Shown one piece after another: positions 11,990-23,290 of a stretch of DNA of 64,000 nucleotides. The translations under genes were made by a program, and so were the position numbers. The stretch covers positions 57,119,136 to 57,183,135 of the forward strand of contig CP141136.1 of the NCBI GenBank assembly GCA_035236585.1, written 5' to 3'. The stretch comes from Warburgia ugandensis (taxonomy: Eukaryota > Streptophyta > Magnoliopsida > Canellales > Canellaceae). Below the pieces are notes generated by a model that saw only the letters and a list, made by a program, of their open reading frames with translations, made no database searches and was not told the origin of the DNA. Numbering within the stretch: the first letter of the stretch is position 1; every line of letters starts with the position of its first letter.

Positions 11990-13016
11990 GAATTAAAGTA
12001 AAGAAGATTATGTGCACAAAGTCTTAGCCTTAATTGTCAACCAAGCAATAGTACATTGGTAGACTAGAGAGGAGAAGTTCATGCCATACAAATATCATTT
12101 GCAAAGGTAATGCAAAAAATTTGAATAGATCTCATTTTACCAGACTCGAGAAAACTAAACCAAGAAGTATACTTATTGGCATCAATTGAATCTCCCAATC
12201 CTCCAAAGATGATTGCTGAGACCATCAACATAAAGTGGATTGAGGAGCCATCCTTTGTTTATGAGATCAAAGTATATTGCATTTCTCTCTTTGGACAAGT
12301 CTCAATTGCATCCAAAATAGGTGACAATAGACCCTAGTTTGGGTACATCTATCCCCAAGGATTGACCAATAAAGACAAGAAGCATCTTAAGCAACATGCC
12401 TTTCAATTCATTTGGAGAAGACCTTTATAAAAGATCATATGATGGGAATGATTTCCAATGTGTCATGGCAGATGATGTCGAGAGCATCCATGAAGAGATC
12501 CACATAGGAGTTCACTATCCACACATGCATGGTATAGCATTGGTAAAGAAAATTCTCTAGTAAGGATAATATTGGCCATTGTTAAGAAACACAAATCTAA
12601 ATATGTGAAGAGGGTTCACCAATGCCAAAAACATATTAATTTAATGCATACACCTGTAGCTAGGTTGTACCAATTGACCTCTCCTTGGCCATTCTCCACA
12701 TGGGGCATAGATATAATTGGCAAAGTATCACCCATGTCATCTTTAGGGCATGAGCTCAATTTAGTGGCTAATGATTACTTCACTAAATGGGTTGAAGTTG
12801 CATCATATATCATCATCTCATTTAACATTGAAGCCAAATTCATCAGATTCAACATCATTTCAAGATATGGAGAATCCCATGAACTCATCTTTGACAATGG
12901 AGGCCACAAACCAGTGGTGCAATTAACACAATGGATAAGATCATTAAAGTCATACTTAGATAAATGATTAAAAAGAACGAAGATTGGACCAAGAAGTTTT
13001 TTGATGCATTGTAGAG
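11990..13016 (+). pseudogene. Tat-type Ty3/gypsy RNase H-integrase, left half
   Basis: About 12020-12200 gives ALIVNQAIVHW, EEKFMPYKYHLQR and ISF.QT, the pattern of the additional RNase H domain found in Tat/Ogre-type gypsy elements. Near 12560-12960 follow KRVHQCQKHINLMH (zinc-binding part of integrase), SPWPFSTWGIDIIGKV (first catalytic Asp of the DD-E core), NDYFTKWVE and LIFDNG (second Asp). Many frameshifts and stops are present. The coding text stops at 13021, where the nested element begins, and resumes in the same frame at 22836. Confidence 0.8.
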
Positions 13017-13021
13017 ATGTA
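13017..13021. repeat. Target site duplication ATGTA, left copy
   Basis: ATGTA precedes the TGTGACGACC start of the nested LTR and recurs right after its last CA at 22831-22835. Removing one copy plus the element restores a continuous integrase frame, apart from one older stop. Confidence 0.92.
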
Positions 13022-13863
13022 TGTGACGACCCGAGTTTTATATGATGCAATTTCATAAAAAGGCGGGCTCTTGCTTTGGAAATATAAAATGAATGAAAAT
13101 CTTTTTGTTTTGGAAAGCAATCTTTCGTATAAAATCCCAAGTGTCAAAACACATTTTCAAATCATATAGCCATAGCATAGTTTTAAATCAACTCTATTCC
13201 CAAGAAAGTGTTAGTCACAGCCTCAGCTACAGAGAGTAACTACTATCAAGTAACATTCACTAAAAGATAAGGTAGGGGTTTATTTGTACTTAATTCAGAT
13301 GTTCTCTGTCGCGGGTCTGTCGCAGATATATCCTGTCCTTAAGTGTTTACTTGTATCTGAAAAATGTTAAGGATTGGGTGAGTATACACTATACTCAGTA
13401 GGAGTCTATCACTACTAGTTTTACAATGCATGCTATGTTTTAAACCATATGTTCTTTAAACCATGTGCATGTTTGGACACTCATGTTCAATATCGATATT
13501 AAAAACCATTCTCAAAATAGAATGCTGACAACTTAAAGAATCGCATAATCCAAGTCGAAAGTAACATAGATATCATGAAAATATACTATGATATGCATAA
13601 GATGCTCATCTGAATCCAACTCATGGATCTATGGTCGACCATACTCATGTCATGACATATGCAATGTAAGTAAATCCTCAAAAACATAGGGCACACTATG
13701 CCCACGACCTCATCACCGTGTGGTCCTCGGGTACTTGGGGACACTTGGTCATAGCCACCATGGGGCATATGACACTTCGATCGGGTGTCGTGACACCAGT
13801 GGTAGTCCTCGGTACCACTCAGCAATCAAAGTAAGGACAAGCCTTTTTGGCATGGTACCCTTT

Positions 13864-13876
13864 CCACCTATAGTGG
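13864..13876 (-). other. Conserved LTR stem-loop (T1 left LTR)
   Basis: CCAC-CTATA-GTGG on the + strand can fold as a 4-bp stem. It lies beside the conserved GTGGTAGAGGCTxGGAGGCC block. The equivalent stem is kept in five other LTR copies with different loops (see findings). Confidence 0.55.
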
Positions 13877-15216
13877 TAGAGGCTAGGAGGCCACCTCGAA
13901 CCTCTCGGCATAGCACCTACGAGCTTACTAGTTCAAAAGCATCTAAGGATAAAGCCAAAGCTCAATCATTGCAAATCATGCAACTTATGCAATCAGTTGC
14001 AAAACATTCATGCAATGCATAAAATTTGCTCATGCTAGTATCGCATTCAAAGTCATAACCCTGCCTAGAAGCCTGACAGCCAAGAAGCCTGCCAGCGTGC
14101 CACCCTGTTAGCTCTCTTTGGTCTACCCTCATCGGTCAAGGCTACACTTATCATGCAAACAAGAATCCTTTTTCAAAACATGTCTATGCATGTAACACAT
14201 GTCTTGACAATATATGCGCAATGTATTTTTCATATGCATGCTAAGTTCATTTATGAAATCACTTCATGCTAAACAGGTCATGTGCATAAGGATGTAACAT
14301 AAGTTTATATGATATTAGAAAGGCAATCATGACTCAAAACATGCATTCTCAAAGCATCATGGGTTCTTTTTAAAAGTCTAGTAGCGATAGAACACCTACC
14401 TGGTTTGATCGCGCTAGTCCCCTTGTCCTATTACGTTCCTGGACATGGTTTAGGGGAAAAAGGTTAGCTTGGCCTATTTCTATAAGTTTTAGACCAGCTT
14501 ACCTCACCACTTAGGCATTAAGGGTTCATTCCCATGCCTAAGGGCCACCTAAGGTCCCTAACTGGGCCTTGGTATAGTCAGGTTTGCAAAGGTTTAGTAG
14601 CCCCGTGCCACTATCATGGTTTAAGGGTCATGCCAACTTTAGATAGGGGCTTGATCAATTATTTTATGGTTTGGGTGTGTCCGCGCTATCGACACGGACA
14701 CAATGCCTCTTGCAGCGCCTCAATTAGAGTCCTAGAACTCAAGTTATGAGCATTTTAGTATTAAGAATACATAGAAGGCCCATATGAGGAGGGAGCCTGG
14801 GATGCTAACGTGTCCTGCGTCAGTGGCACGCCCCCCATCGGGTCTCTGTCTCCTTTTCTTGTTTGCGGGAGCGTCCACAGACGCGTCCGTTGGGTTCTCT
14901 TGAATGCACTCGACACGTTTTGGTCTTGTGGTGACTTGGGCGTCCTCGGGACGCCCTGGTTCGACCATGTCGAACCAGTACTCACCAGGCACCTTCCCTG
15001 GGTCTGTTGTGGCTCCCTAGAGCCCCGTTTTGTATGGTTTCTCATGCAAAAACTTAGGGAAATTCATCCTAGGACTGAGGGGGAGATGGGTTTGGAGTGG
15101 TTTAAGGCATACTTGGTTCGTAGCCGGGTATTTTTCACGTTTTCTCCTCTTGCTTGCTTCTCCAAGATGGGTTTTTCCCAGGGTTTTGGGCTGCCATTGG
15201 AGGCGCCCAAGAGCTC

Positions 15217-15224
15217 TATTTATA
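15217..15224 (-). promoter_or_regulatory. TATA-like box of T1 3' LTR
   Basis: Read on the - strand this is TATAAATA inside CTCTATAAATAGAGCTC, a near-ideal plant TATA context. It is in the element's sense direction and upstream of the long R/U5 part. The start site is inferred. Confidence 0.6.
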
Positions 15225-15641
15225 GAGCTTACAGAGGGTTCTGGAGGGGGGTTTCTACCGCCATAGAATGGCGGTGGAGAAACCTCTAGAATGGCAGTGG
15301 TTTCTCCTCTGCACACTGTCATTCTAGAAACCTCCAGTATGTTGGGGAAGAAGGGGGTGCCCGTATCAAAACGGGTCCCTATTTTCTCAGGCCAAATTCA
15401 CTTTAACTTTAATTACAATTTTACCCTTGAACTTCAAAGGGCTATAACTTGTCATTTTAACTCCGTTTTGGGTGATTCTGGTCTTGTTGGATTCCTTTTT
15501 CCGAGACGCACCTAAGGGTACCATTCTAAGGACCAAATTTCTGGGTTTAGTCAGGGTGAACAATGAAATGACCAAAATACCCTTATCTCAAAAAGTGAAC
15601 TTTTCATGGGATTTCAAGGGTACAAAAATGGAGTCATTACA

Positions 15642-15654
15642 TTCTTACCCCCTT
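15642..15654 (-). promoter_or_regulatory. Polypurine tract of T1
   Basis: On the - strand, AAGGGGGTAAGAA directly abuts the 3' LTR start (TGTAATGACTCC). This is the expected place and composition of the plus-strand priming site. Confidence 0.8.
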
Positions 15655-15655
15655 A

Positions 15656-17247
15656 GGGGAATTTCTCCCCCAAAATTCTACAATATATACAGTCAAAAGA
15701 TCTCAGGGTACTTTTCTCACATTTCTAACTCCAGTTCCCAAGTCTCTTCTTCCATGTGCGCATTTCTCCACAAAACTTTGACTAAGTGTATGTCTTTGTT
15801 CCTAAGGAAGATCTTAAGGATTTTTTTGGATGGACTTCCACAGTTGTGAAGTGAAGCGGCTATCCCTATCTAAAGTGATACTAAGGGGTATGCCATGTAA
15901 ACTCACTATCTCTTTGATGTATAGTTCAGATAGGCTGTCAGTGGATTGGGTATGGCGTATAGGAAGGAAATGGGTTGTCTTAGTCAATCTATCAACAATT
16001 ACCCAGATCATGTCATGACCCTTAGTGGTCCTGGGTAACCCTACGATGAAGTCCATGGTAATATGATCCCACTTTCATTCAGGTAACTCAAGAGGTTGTA
16101 ACAATCCCGCAGGTCTTTGACGTTTGACCTTTACTTGTTGACATGTTAGACACTTTGCCACAAATTCCCTTATGTCTCTTTTCATACCATCCCACCAATA
16201 TTGTCTCTTTAAGTCTTGATACATCTTAGTTCCTCCAGGGTGTATAGTATACTTAGATCGATGAGCCTCTTTTAAGATTTCTTGTCTTAATTCTTCATTA
16301 GTCGGTACCACTAATCTTCCTTGCATGTAAACTTTACCATCTTCCCCTTTAGTAAACCCTGGTTTTCCTATGAAAGCTTGTATGTCCAGATCTCCTTTCT
16401 GTACTTGCTTAACCTTTTCATTAATAGCCGACTTTATCGTTAGACCTGCCATAATGATCTTGCGCTTGCTTATGTGTGTTTTCCATGTTATTACTTCTTG
16501 TAATAGCTTCCATCTCTTAATAAATAAACTTGCACACATCCCTTGGGTTTTTGTACTTAATGCATCAGCTACCACATTAGCTTTTCCAGGGTGATAATGA
16601 ATGGAGAAGTCATAGTCTTTTAAGTATTCCATCCATCTTCTTTGTCGCATGTTTAAGTTTTGTTGGGAAAAGATATATTTAAGACTCTTATGATCTGTGA
16701 AAACTTCAAACTTTTTCCCATATAGATAATGGATCCCAATTCGCAAGGTAAAGACTATGGCTACTAATTCCAAGTCATGGGTGGGGTAATTGACTTCATG
16801 CTTCTTGAGTTGCCGAGAAGCATAAGCAATTACCTTCCCATGTTGCATAAGTACGCAGCCTAGTCCTTGTTGCGAGGCATCGCTGTATATCTCAAATCCG
16901 CCACTTCTTGAAGGTAAGGTAAGGACAGGTGCTGTAGTTAACCTTCTCTTTAGTTCCTGGAAGCTTTCCTCACATTTATCAGTCCATTCAAATCTCGTGT
17001 CTTTCCTGGTCAGCTTAGTTAAAGGTAAAGCAATACGTGAAAAACCCTCGATGAATCTCCTGTAATATTCGGCAAGTCCTAAGAAGCTTCTTATTTCTGT
17101 GACTGTCTTAGGTCTTTCCCATTTTTGTATTGATTCAACCTTAGCGGGGTCGACTGCTATGCCATCTTGAGAAATAATGTGTCCTAAGAAATTAACCTTT
17201 TCCAGCCAAAACTCTCACTTACTGAATTTTGCATATAACTTGTGTGC
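15656..17247 (-). pseudogene. T1 pol: RNase H, integrase and chromodomain remnant
   Basis: In - strand order: the RT tail with two stops and FLGHIIS; RNase H with YSDASQQGLG and FTDHKSLKYIF; integrase zinc-binding region with HRSKYTIHPGG and CLTCQQVK (about 16130-16157); catalytic core with [15 protein letters not shown] and [15 protein letters not shown]. Just after SQLWKSIQK the frame jumps to LVKVLWRN..EEETWELE, the end of a chromodomain, so the last third of integrase and most of the chromodomain are deleted near 15826-15835. A stop also splits integrase near 16070. Integrase would be non-functional, with the catalytic Glu region lost. Confidence 0.88.
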
Positions 17248-17979
17248 TCATAGGGTGCTTAATGTTATCCTTAGATGTTCCTTATGGTCTTCAGGAGTTT
17301 CTGAATATATCAAGATATCATCCACAAACACTATGATGAATTTGTTTAAGTACTCCTTAAACACCCTATTCATGAGGTCCATAAATGCGGCTGGAGCATT
17401 AGTTAAACCATAGGACATTACTTTAAATTCATAATGGTCGTATCGAGTCCTGAAGGCTATCTTGGGGATATCTTCTTCTTTAACTCGAAGTTGATGGTAT
17501 CTGGATCGTAGATCAATATTAGAGAAGACTTTAGCTGAGTGAAGTTGATAAAAAAGATCATCAATTCGGGGAAGGGGGTACTTATTCTTAATGGTGACCT
17601 TATTTAGCATTCGATAGTCTATGCACAATCTCATGGAGCCATCCTTTTTCTTAACAAAAAGGACTGGAGCTCCCCACGGAGACACGCTAGGCCGTATGAA
17701 CCCTTTGTCAAGTAGTTCCTGTAACTGGGTCTTTAATTCTTTTAGTTTTGCAGGAGCCATTTGATAAGGAGCTTTGGAAATAGGGGAAGTATCGGGTATA
17801 AGGTCAATGGCAAACTCAATTTCTCTTGGTGGGGGTAGACCTGGTAAGTCCTCAGGGAACATGTCAAGAAATTCTTGGACTACCTCCACATCCTCTAGCT
17901 TTGGTTGGGAACTCTCGACAGAGTCAATCTTGGCCAAGAAGAAGGGACATCCCTGAGCAATGTGCTTAATTGCTTTCAT
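17248..17979 (-). pseudogene. T1 pol: reverse transcriptase
   Basis: This is the RT domain of a Ty3/gypsy polyprotein. Seen in order: [61 protein letters not shown] (motif A), [17 protein letters not shown] and FVDDILIYS (catalytic pair at 17317-17328). This stretch is open and keeps the catalytic residues; the frame continues upstream from the protease without a clear start. The stop at 17248 removes the RT thumb. Confidence 0.92.
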
Positions 17980-18582
17980 GGCAGAAATAACACATGCTCC
18001 AGAATAATCCTTTCTTCCTTGGAGGGTGAAAGTGTCTCCTTTAGGTAGGGTAAAAGTGACACGTTTCTGGCGGCAATCAACAAAGGCTTGATGAAGGGCT
18101 AGCTAGTCCATACCTAGGATGGCGTCGAAGTCATTCATATCTAAGTGAATAAGATTGGCATGTAGCAAATGATCATTGACCAAAACAGGGACATCCTGGA
18201 GATAAGAATAGGTAGGAAGTGCCTGACCTACAGGAGTCATGACTTCTAGAGTGAAGTCCAGGTCCTGTGGTATAATGTCCAAGGTTGATGCAAACTCCCG
18301 GGATATGAAAGAATGAGTGGAGCCTGTATCGAATTGAACTTTAGTAGGTGTATCATAGATAGAAAGAATACCTTCAACTACTGCATTTGAAGCCTGGGCT
18401 TGACTGGAAGTGAGGGCAAAGACATGTCCTTGGCTCTTTGGAACCTGATCTCCTTTGCGCTCTTCAACTTTGCTTTTAGGACAATTCCTAGCAAAATGTC
18501 CTAATTCTACACAAGCATAGCAAGTGATGTTGATAGTGGGACATGGTTTGCCTGAATGATTCCTGTTACACCTAGGTCATGT
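17980..18582 (-). pseudogene. T1 zinc knuckle and aspartic protease
   Basis: CYACVELGHFARNC at 18481-18522 is an intact CX2CX4HX4C zinc knuckle, the RNA-binding motif at the end of gag. Downstream on the - strand, VQFDTGSTHSFIS at about 18300-18340 holds the protease active-site DTG (18319-18330), followed by a DAILGMD flap/helix motif. Stops are present near 18100 and 18590, so the copy is broken. Confidence 0.85.
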
Positions 18583-19422
18583 CTACCAGTTTGGTCTTCT
18601 TTCTTTGTTTTCAAACGGCTTCTTGAAAGGTGGCTTGGGTCTAGATGATTGAAATGGTCTCTTTCCTTTATTTCTCATGGTGTTGATGTTCTTAGTTTCC
18701 TTTATTGCCTGATTCCTTTGATAATGTTTTTCGTATAGGGAGGCCATCTTTACGGCTTTTGCTGCGGTAGAAGGGTGGAAACCTAAAACTCTGTTCCTGA
18801 GTCCTCGGTTGAGCCCATCTACAAATCTTTCCACCGCATCTTCCTCATCAGCACAAGCATGTGGTGCAAATCTTCAGAGGCTAATGAATTTATTTTCATA
18901 TTGTTGGACAGTCATGTTTCCTTGTTCTAAGTCCATAAACTCCTTTTCCTTTTGTTTTCTTACGTGTTTAGGATAATGTTTGTCATTAAAGACCTTTTTA
19001 AATTCTTCCCATCCTATTATTTCTTGCTGGTAAAAATAAGTCCTTTCCGCTGTTTCCCACCAAAAGGTAGCCTCTCCCCTAAACACAAACGTGGCCATGA
19101 GTACCTTTCTTTCTTCAGCTATGTTCATGGCTTTAAATATCTTTTCAATATCAATGAACCATTTTTCAGCTGTAGATGCTTCATCTTCTCCTGTGAATGA
19201 GGGAGCTAATTTTTGAAACCTTTCTAATTGAACCTCAGTCCTATCTATTGCTTTATCAGGGGAAGGATCTCATTTGGTAGGGGTTTGGGTTTGATTACTC
19301 ATGCATTGTCCCATATGCTGTAGGAATTGCTGGAATAATTCAGCCATCCCACTGCTCGACCCAGTGGAGTCCACTGGTGGGGCTTCAGGTCTTTGAGCAT
19401 CACTTACTTTCTTTCCAGGCAT
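18583..19422 (-). pseudogene. T1 gag
   Basis: Capsid-type gag. A likely start ATG at 19422 gives MPGKKVSDAQ, then FQKLAPSFTG, a WFIDIEKIF motif, FRGEATFWW, and WEEFKKVFNDKHYP, the usual order of the plant retrotransposon gag domain. Near 18740-18840 follows VERFVDGLNRGLRNRV, then a basic tail. In-frame stops occur near 19270 and 18875 and more near 18580. The start was chosen because it is the first ATG after the PBS leader that leads into the family sequence. Confidence 0.88.
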
Positions 19423-19549
19423 CTGTAAATCACAAGGTAATTCATAAGACCTTAGTATGTATTATGATACTACCCCTTAATCTTTCATGGATGAAACTTG
19501 ATTATAAGTTATTCTCCTCATAAGTGGGCTGTGAGTAATGTCAAAACGC

Positions 19550-19561
19550 GCTCTGATACCA
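19550..19561 (-). promoter_or_regulatory. Primer binding site of T1
   Basis: Read on the - strand: TGGTATCAGAGC, two bases from the end of the 5' LTR. It matches the 3' end of plant initiator tRNA-Met, the standard primer of this group. Confidence 0.9.
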
Positions 19562-20376
19562 ACTGTGATGACCCAGGTTTTATATGATGCAATTTCATAA
19601 AAAGGCGAGCTCTTACTTTAGAAATATGAAATGCATGAAGATCTTTTTGTTTTGGAAAGCAATCTTTTGTATAAAACCCCAAGTGTCAAAACACATTTTC
19701 AAATCATATAGCCATGGCATAGTTTTAAATCAATTCTATTCCCAAGAAAGTGTTAGTCATAACCTCAGCTACAGAGAGTAACTACCATCAAGTAACATTC
19801 ACTGAAAGATAAGGTAGGGGTTTACTTGTACTTAATTCGGATATCCTGTCCTTAAGTGTTTACTTGTATCTAAAAAATATTAAAGATTGGGTGAGTATAC
19901 ATTATACTCAGTAGAAGTCTATCACTACTAGTTTTACAATGCATGTTATGTTTTAAACCATATGTTCTTTAAACCATGTGCATGTTTGGACACTCATGTT
20001 CAATATCGATATTAAAAACTATTGTCAAAATAGAATACTAACGACTTAAAGAATCGCATAATCCAAGTCAAAAGTAACATAGATATCATGAAAATATACT
20101 ATGATATGCATAAGATGCTCATCTGAATCCAACTCATGGATTTATAGTCGACCATACTCATGTCATGCCATATGCAATGCAAGTAAATCCTCAAAAACAT
20201 AGGGCACACTATGCCCACGACCTCATTACCGTGTGGTCCCTAGGTACCTGGGGACACTCGGTCATAGCCTCCACGGGGCATATGACACTTCGATAGGGTG
20301 CCGTGATACCAGTGGTAGTCCTCAGTACCACTCAGCAATCGAAGTAAGGACAAGCCTTTTTGGCATGGTACCCTTT

Positions 20377-20389
20377 CCACCTATAGTGG
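20377..20389 (-). other. Conserved LTR stem-loop (T1 right LTR)
   Basis: The same CCAC-CTATA-GTGG arrangement as at 13864, within an almost identical block. Confidence 0.55.
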
Positions 20390-21764
20390 TAGAGGCTGGG
20401 AGGCCACCCCGAACCTCTCGGCATAGCGCCCACAAGCTTACTAGTCCAAAAGCATCTAAAGATAAAGCCAAAGCTCAATCATCATAAATCATGCAACTTA
20501 TGCAATCAGTTGCAAAACATTCATGCAATGCATAAAATTTGCTCATGCTAGTATCGCATTCAAAGTCATAACCCTGCCTAGAAGCCTGACAGCCTAGAAG
20601 CTTGCCAGCCTGCCAACCTGTCAACTCTCTCTGGCCTGCCCTCATCAGCCCACCCTCATCAGCCAAGGCTACACTTATCATGCAAACAAGAATCCTTTTT
20701 CAAAACATGTCTATGCATGTAACACATGTCTTGACAATATATGCGCAATGTATTTTTCATATGCATGCTAAGTTCATTTATGAAATCACTTCATGCTAAA
20801 CAGGTCATGTGTATAAGGACGTAACATAAGTTTATATGATATTAGAAAGGAAATCATGACTCAAAAAATGCATTCTCAAAGCATCATGGGTTCTTTTTAA
20901 AAGTCTAGTAGCGATAGAACACCTACCTGGTTTGATCGCGCTAGTACCCTTGTCCTCGTATGTTCCTGGACATGGTTTAGGGGATAAAGGTTAGCTTGGC
21001 CTATTTTTATAGGTTCTAGATCAGCTTACCTCACTACTTAGGCATTAAGGGTTCATTCCCATGCCTAAGGGCCTCCTAAGGTCCCTAACTGGGCCTTGGT
21101 ATATTCAGGTTTGCAAAGGTTTAGTGGCCCCGTGCCACTATCATGGTTTAAGAGTAATGCCAGCCTTAGATAGGGCCTTGATTAGGTATTTTATGATTTG
21201 GTTGTGTTCGCGCCATCGATATGGACACAATGCCTCTTGCGGCGCTTCAATTGGAGTCCTAGAACTCAAGTTATGAGCATTTTAGTATTAAGAATACATA
21301 GAAGGCCCATACGAGGTGGGAGCCCGGGATGCTATCGTGTCCCGCGTCAATGGCGCGCGCCCCATTGGGAGTGTCTGCCGACACACCGGGTCTTCGTCTC
21401 CTTTTCTCATTTGCAGGAGCGTCCACGGATGCGCCCGTCGAGTTCTCTTGAATGCACTCGACGCGTTTTGGTCCTGTGGTGACCTGGGCGTCCTCGGGAC
21501 GCCCTAGTTTGACCATGTTGAACTAGTACGCCCTAGGCACATTCCCTGGGTCCATTGTGGCTCCCTAGAGCCCCATTTTGCATGGTTTCTTATGAAAAAA
21601 CTTAGGAAAATTCATCCTAGGACTGTGGGGGAGATGGGTTTGGAGTGGTTTAAGGCATACCTAGTTCGTAGCCGGATATTTTTCACGTTTTCTCCTCTTG
21701 CCTGCTTCTCCAAGATGGGTTTTTCTCGTGGTTTTGGGCTACCATTGGAGGCGCCCAAGAGCTC

Positions 21765-21772
21765 TATTTATA
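21765..21772 (-). promoter_or_regulatory. TATA-like box, duplicated unit 1
   Basis: TATAAATA on the - strand in the same CTCTATAAATAGAGCTC context as at 15217. Confidence 0.55.
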
Positions 21773-22404
21773 GAGCTTACAGAGGGTTCTGGAGGGGGGT
21801 TTCTACCACCATGGAATGGTAGTAGAGAAACCTCCAGAATGGCGGTGGTTTCTCCCCTGCACACCATCATTCTAGAAACCTCTAGTATGTTGGGGAGAAG
21901 GGGTGCTCGTATCAAAACGGGTCCCTGTTTTCTCAGGCCAAATTCATTTTAACTTTAATTACAATTTTACCCTTGAACTTCAAAGGGCCATAATTTGCTC
22001 ATTTTAACTCCGTTTTGGGTGATTCTGGTCTTGTTGGATTCCTTTCTCGTTTGTGGGAGTGTCCACAGATGCGGCCTTCAGGTTCTCTTGAACGCACTCG
22101 ACGCGTTTTGGTCTCGTGGTGACTTGGGCATCCTTAGGATGCCCTGGTTCGACCATGTTGAACCAGTACGCCCCAGGCACCTTCCCTAGGTCTGTTGTGG
22201 CTCCCTAGATCCCCGTTTTGCATGGTTTCTTATGCAAAAACTTAGGAAAATTCATCCTATGATTGAGGGGGAGATGGGTTTGGAGTGGTTTAAGGCATAC
22301 CTGGTTCGTAGCCAGGTATTTTCCATGTTTTCTCCTTTTGCCTGCTTCTCCAAGATGGGTTTTTCCCAAGGTTTTAGACTGCCATTGGAGGCACCCAAGA
22401 GCTC

Positions 22405-22412
22405 TATTTATA
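22405..22412 (-). promoter_or_regulatory. TATA-like box, duplicated unit 2
   Basis: A second copy of the same TATA context, 640 bases away, nearest the U3 start. The 5' LTR of T1 therefore carries two candidate core promoters. Confidence 0.55.
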
Positions 22413-22830
22413 GAGCTTACAGAGGGTTCTAGAGGGGGGTTTCTTTTGCCATGGAATGGTGGTGGAGAAACCTCTAGAATGGCGGTGGTTTCTCCTCTGC
22501 ACACCGTCATTCTAGAAACCTCCAGTATGTTGGGGAAGAAGGGGGTGCCCGTATCAAAATGGGTCCCTGTTTTCTCAAGCCAAATTCACTTTAACTTTAA
22601 TTACAATTTTACCCTTGAACTGCAAAGGGCCATAACTTGCTCATTTTAACTCTGTTTCGGGTGATTTTGGTCTTGTTGGATTCCTTTCTCCAAGACACAC
22701 CTAAGGGTACCATTCTAAGGACCAAAACTCTTGGTCTAGTCAGGATGAACAGTGAAATGGCCAAAATACCCTTATCTCAAAAAGTGAACTCTTCATGGGA
22801 TTTCAAGGGTGCAAAAATGGAGTCATTACA

Positions 22831-22835
22831 ATGTA
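22831..22835. repeat. Target site duplication ATGTA, right copy
   Basis: Matches 13017-13021. Confidence 0.92.
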
Positions 22836-23290
22836 GGATCGCTAAGAAAACCTCTACAATTGACACACCCTATGAATTAGTCTATGGAATGGAAGATATC
22901 TTGCCAATAGAGGTTGAGATTCCATCATTAAGAAATGTCTGAGAGAATAGCCGCTTAGAAGAAAAATGAGTTGCACCTACTTGATGAAACAAGGTTGAAA
23001 GCATCTATCACACTCAAGCTTATCAAAATCTAGTCTCTAGGGCATTCAACAAGAAGGTCAAACTTAGGAAGTTACACGTGGGAGGTATAGTTCTTAAGGA
23101 AGAAAGAGCCCCATCTTAGATTCTAGAGGCAAATTTTGGCCAAAATGGAAGAGACTATATATCATCAAGGCAGTCTACCATGGGAATGTAGTCAATCTTT
23201 GAGAGATATATGGCACAAAGATCAAAGGAATTTCCAACATTGAAAAACTCAAAATATATCAGTCATAGACCTCTATAAGACCCTACTTAT
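22836..23290 (+). pseudogene. Tat-type integrase, right half
   Basis: Continues the integrase broken at 13021: TSTIDTPYELVYGMEDILP and VEIPSLRNV are the typical end of the integrase core of Tat/Athila-type elements. AFNKKVKLRKLHVGGIVLK and a decayed GPY-like region follow to about 23290. Several stops and frameshifts exist. The reading frame agrees across the nested element when one ATGTA is removed. Confidence 0.85.

Larger units (their letters stand above)
13022..15641 (-). repeat. T1 3' LTR (left)
   Basis: Begins TGTGACGACCCGAG and ends GGAGTCATTACA on the + strand. It matches the right LTR with scattered substitutions but lacks the extra internal copy present there. It contains the stem-loop block at 13841-13925 and a TATA-like box at 15217. 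A CpG-rich part lies at about 14790-15060, unusual against the AT-rich surroundings. Confidence 0.93.
21406..22690 (-). repeat. Tandem duplication inside T1 5' LTR
   Basis: Two head-to-tail units offset by about 640 bases (first about 21406-22045, second about 22046-22690). Both contain the CpG-rich part, GGTTTCTTATG, the TATA-like box and the GGCGGTGG/GGTGGTGG inverted-repeat region. The joint lies at a shared CTTTCTC, which also occurs at both outer ends, suggesting slippage or unequal crossover at short homology. The left LTR has only one unit. Confidence 0.9.
13022..22830 (-). mobile_element. Chromovirus-type Ty3/gypsy retrotransposon (element T1)
   Basis: A 9809-bp element on the - strand with two LTRs (13022-15641 and 19564-22830), a 5-bp TSD, a PBS next to the right LTR and a purine tract next to the left LTR. 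Gag, protease, RT, RNase H and integrase appear in gypsy order, ending in a remnant chromodomain, which points to the Del/Tekay group. Stops in gag and pol and a deletion in integrase make it non-autonomous now. It inserted into the integrase of an older Tat-type element, so it is the younger of the two. Confidence 0.93.
19564..22830 (-). repeat. T1 5' LTR (right), with internal tandem duplication
   Basis: Begins TGTGATGACCCAGG and ends TCATTACA. At 3267 bp it is about 650 bp longer than the left LTR. The difference is a tandem copy of the promoter-bearing part: about 21406-22045 is repeated at about 22046-22690. The stem-loop block lies at 20353-20437. Confidence 0.92.

Noticed and set aside
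14534-15322. Several overlapping frames in the CpG-rich part of T1 LTRs, repeated at 21061-22649
   Set aside because: Present as a by-product of GC-rich LTR sequence; frames differ between the two LTR copies by stops and shifts.
15472-15849. A 125-codon + strand frame at the left LTR/pol border of T1
   Set aside because: It crosses the LTR end and the integrase remnant on the opposite strand; no protein motif.
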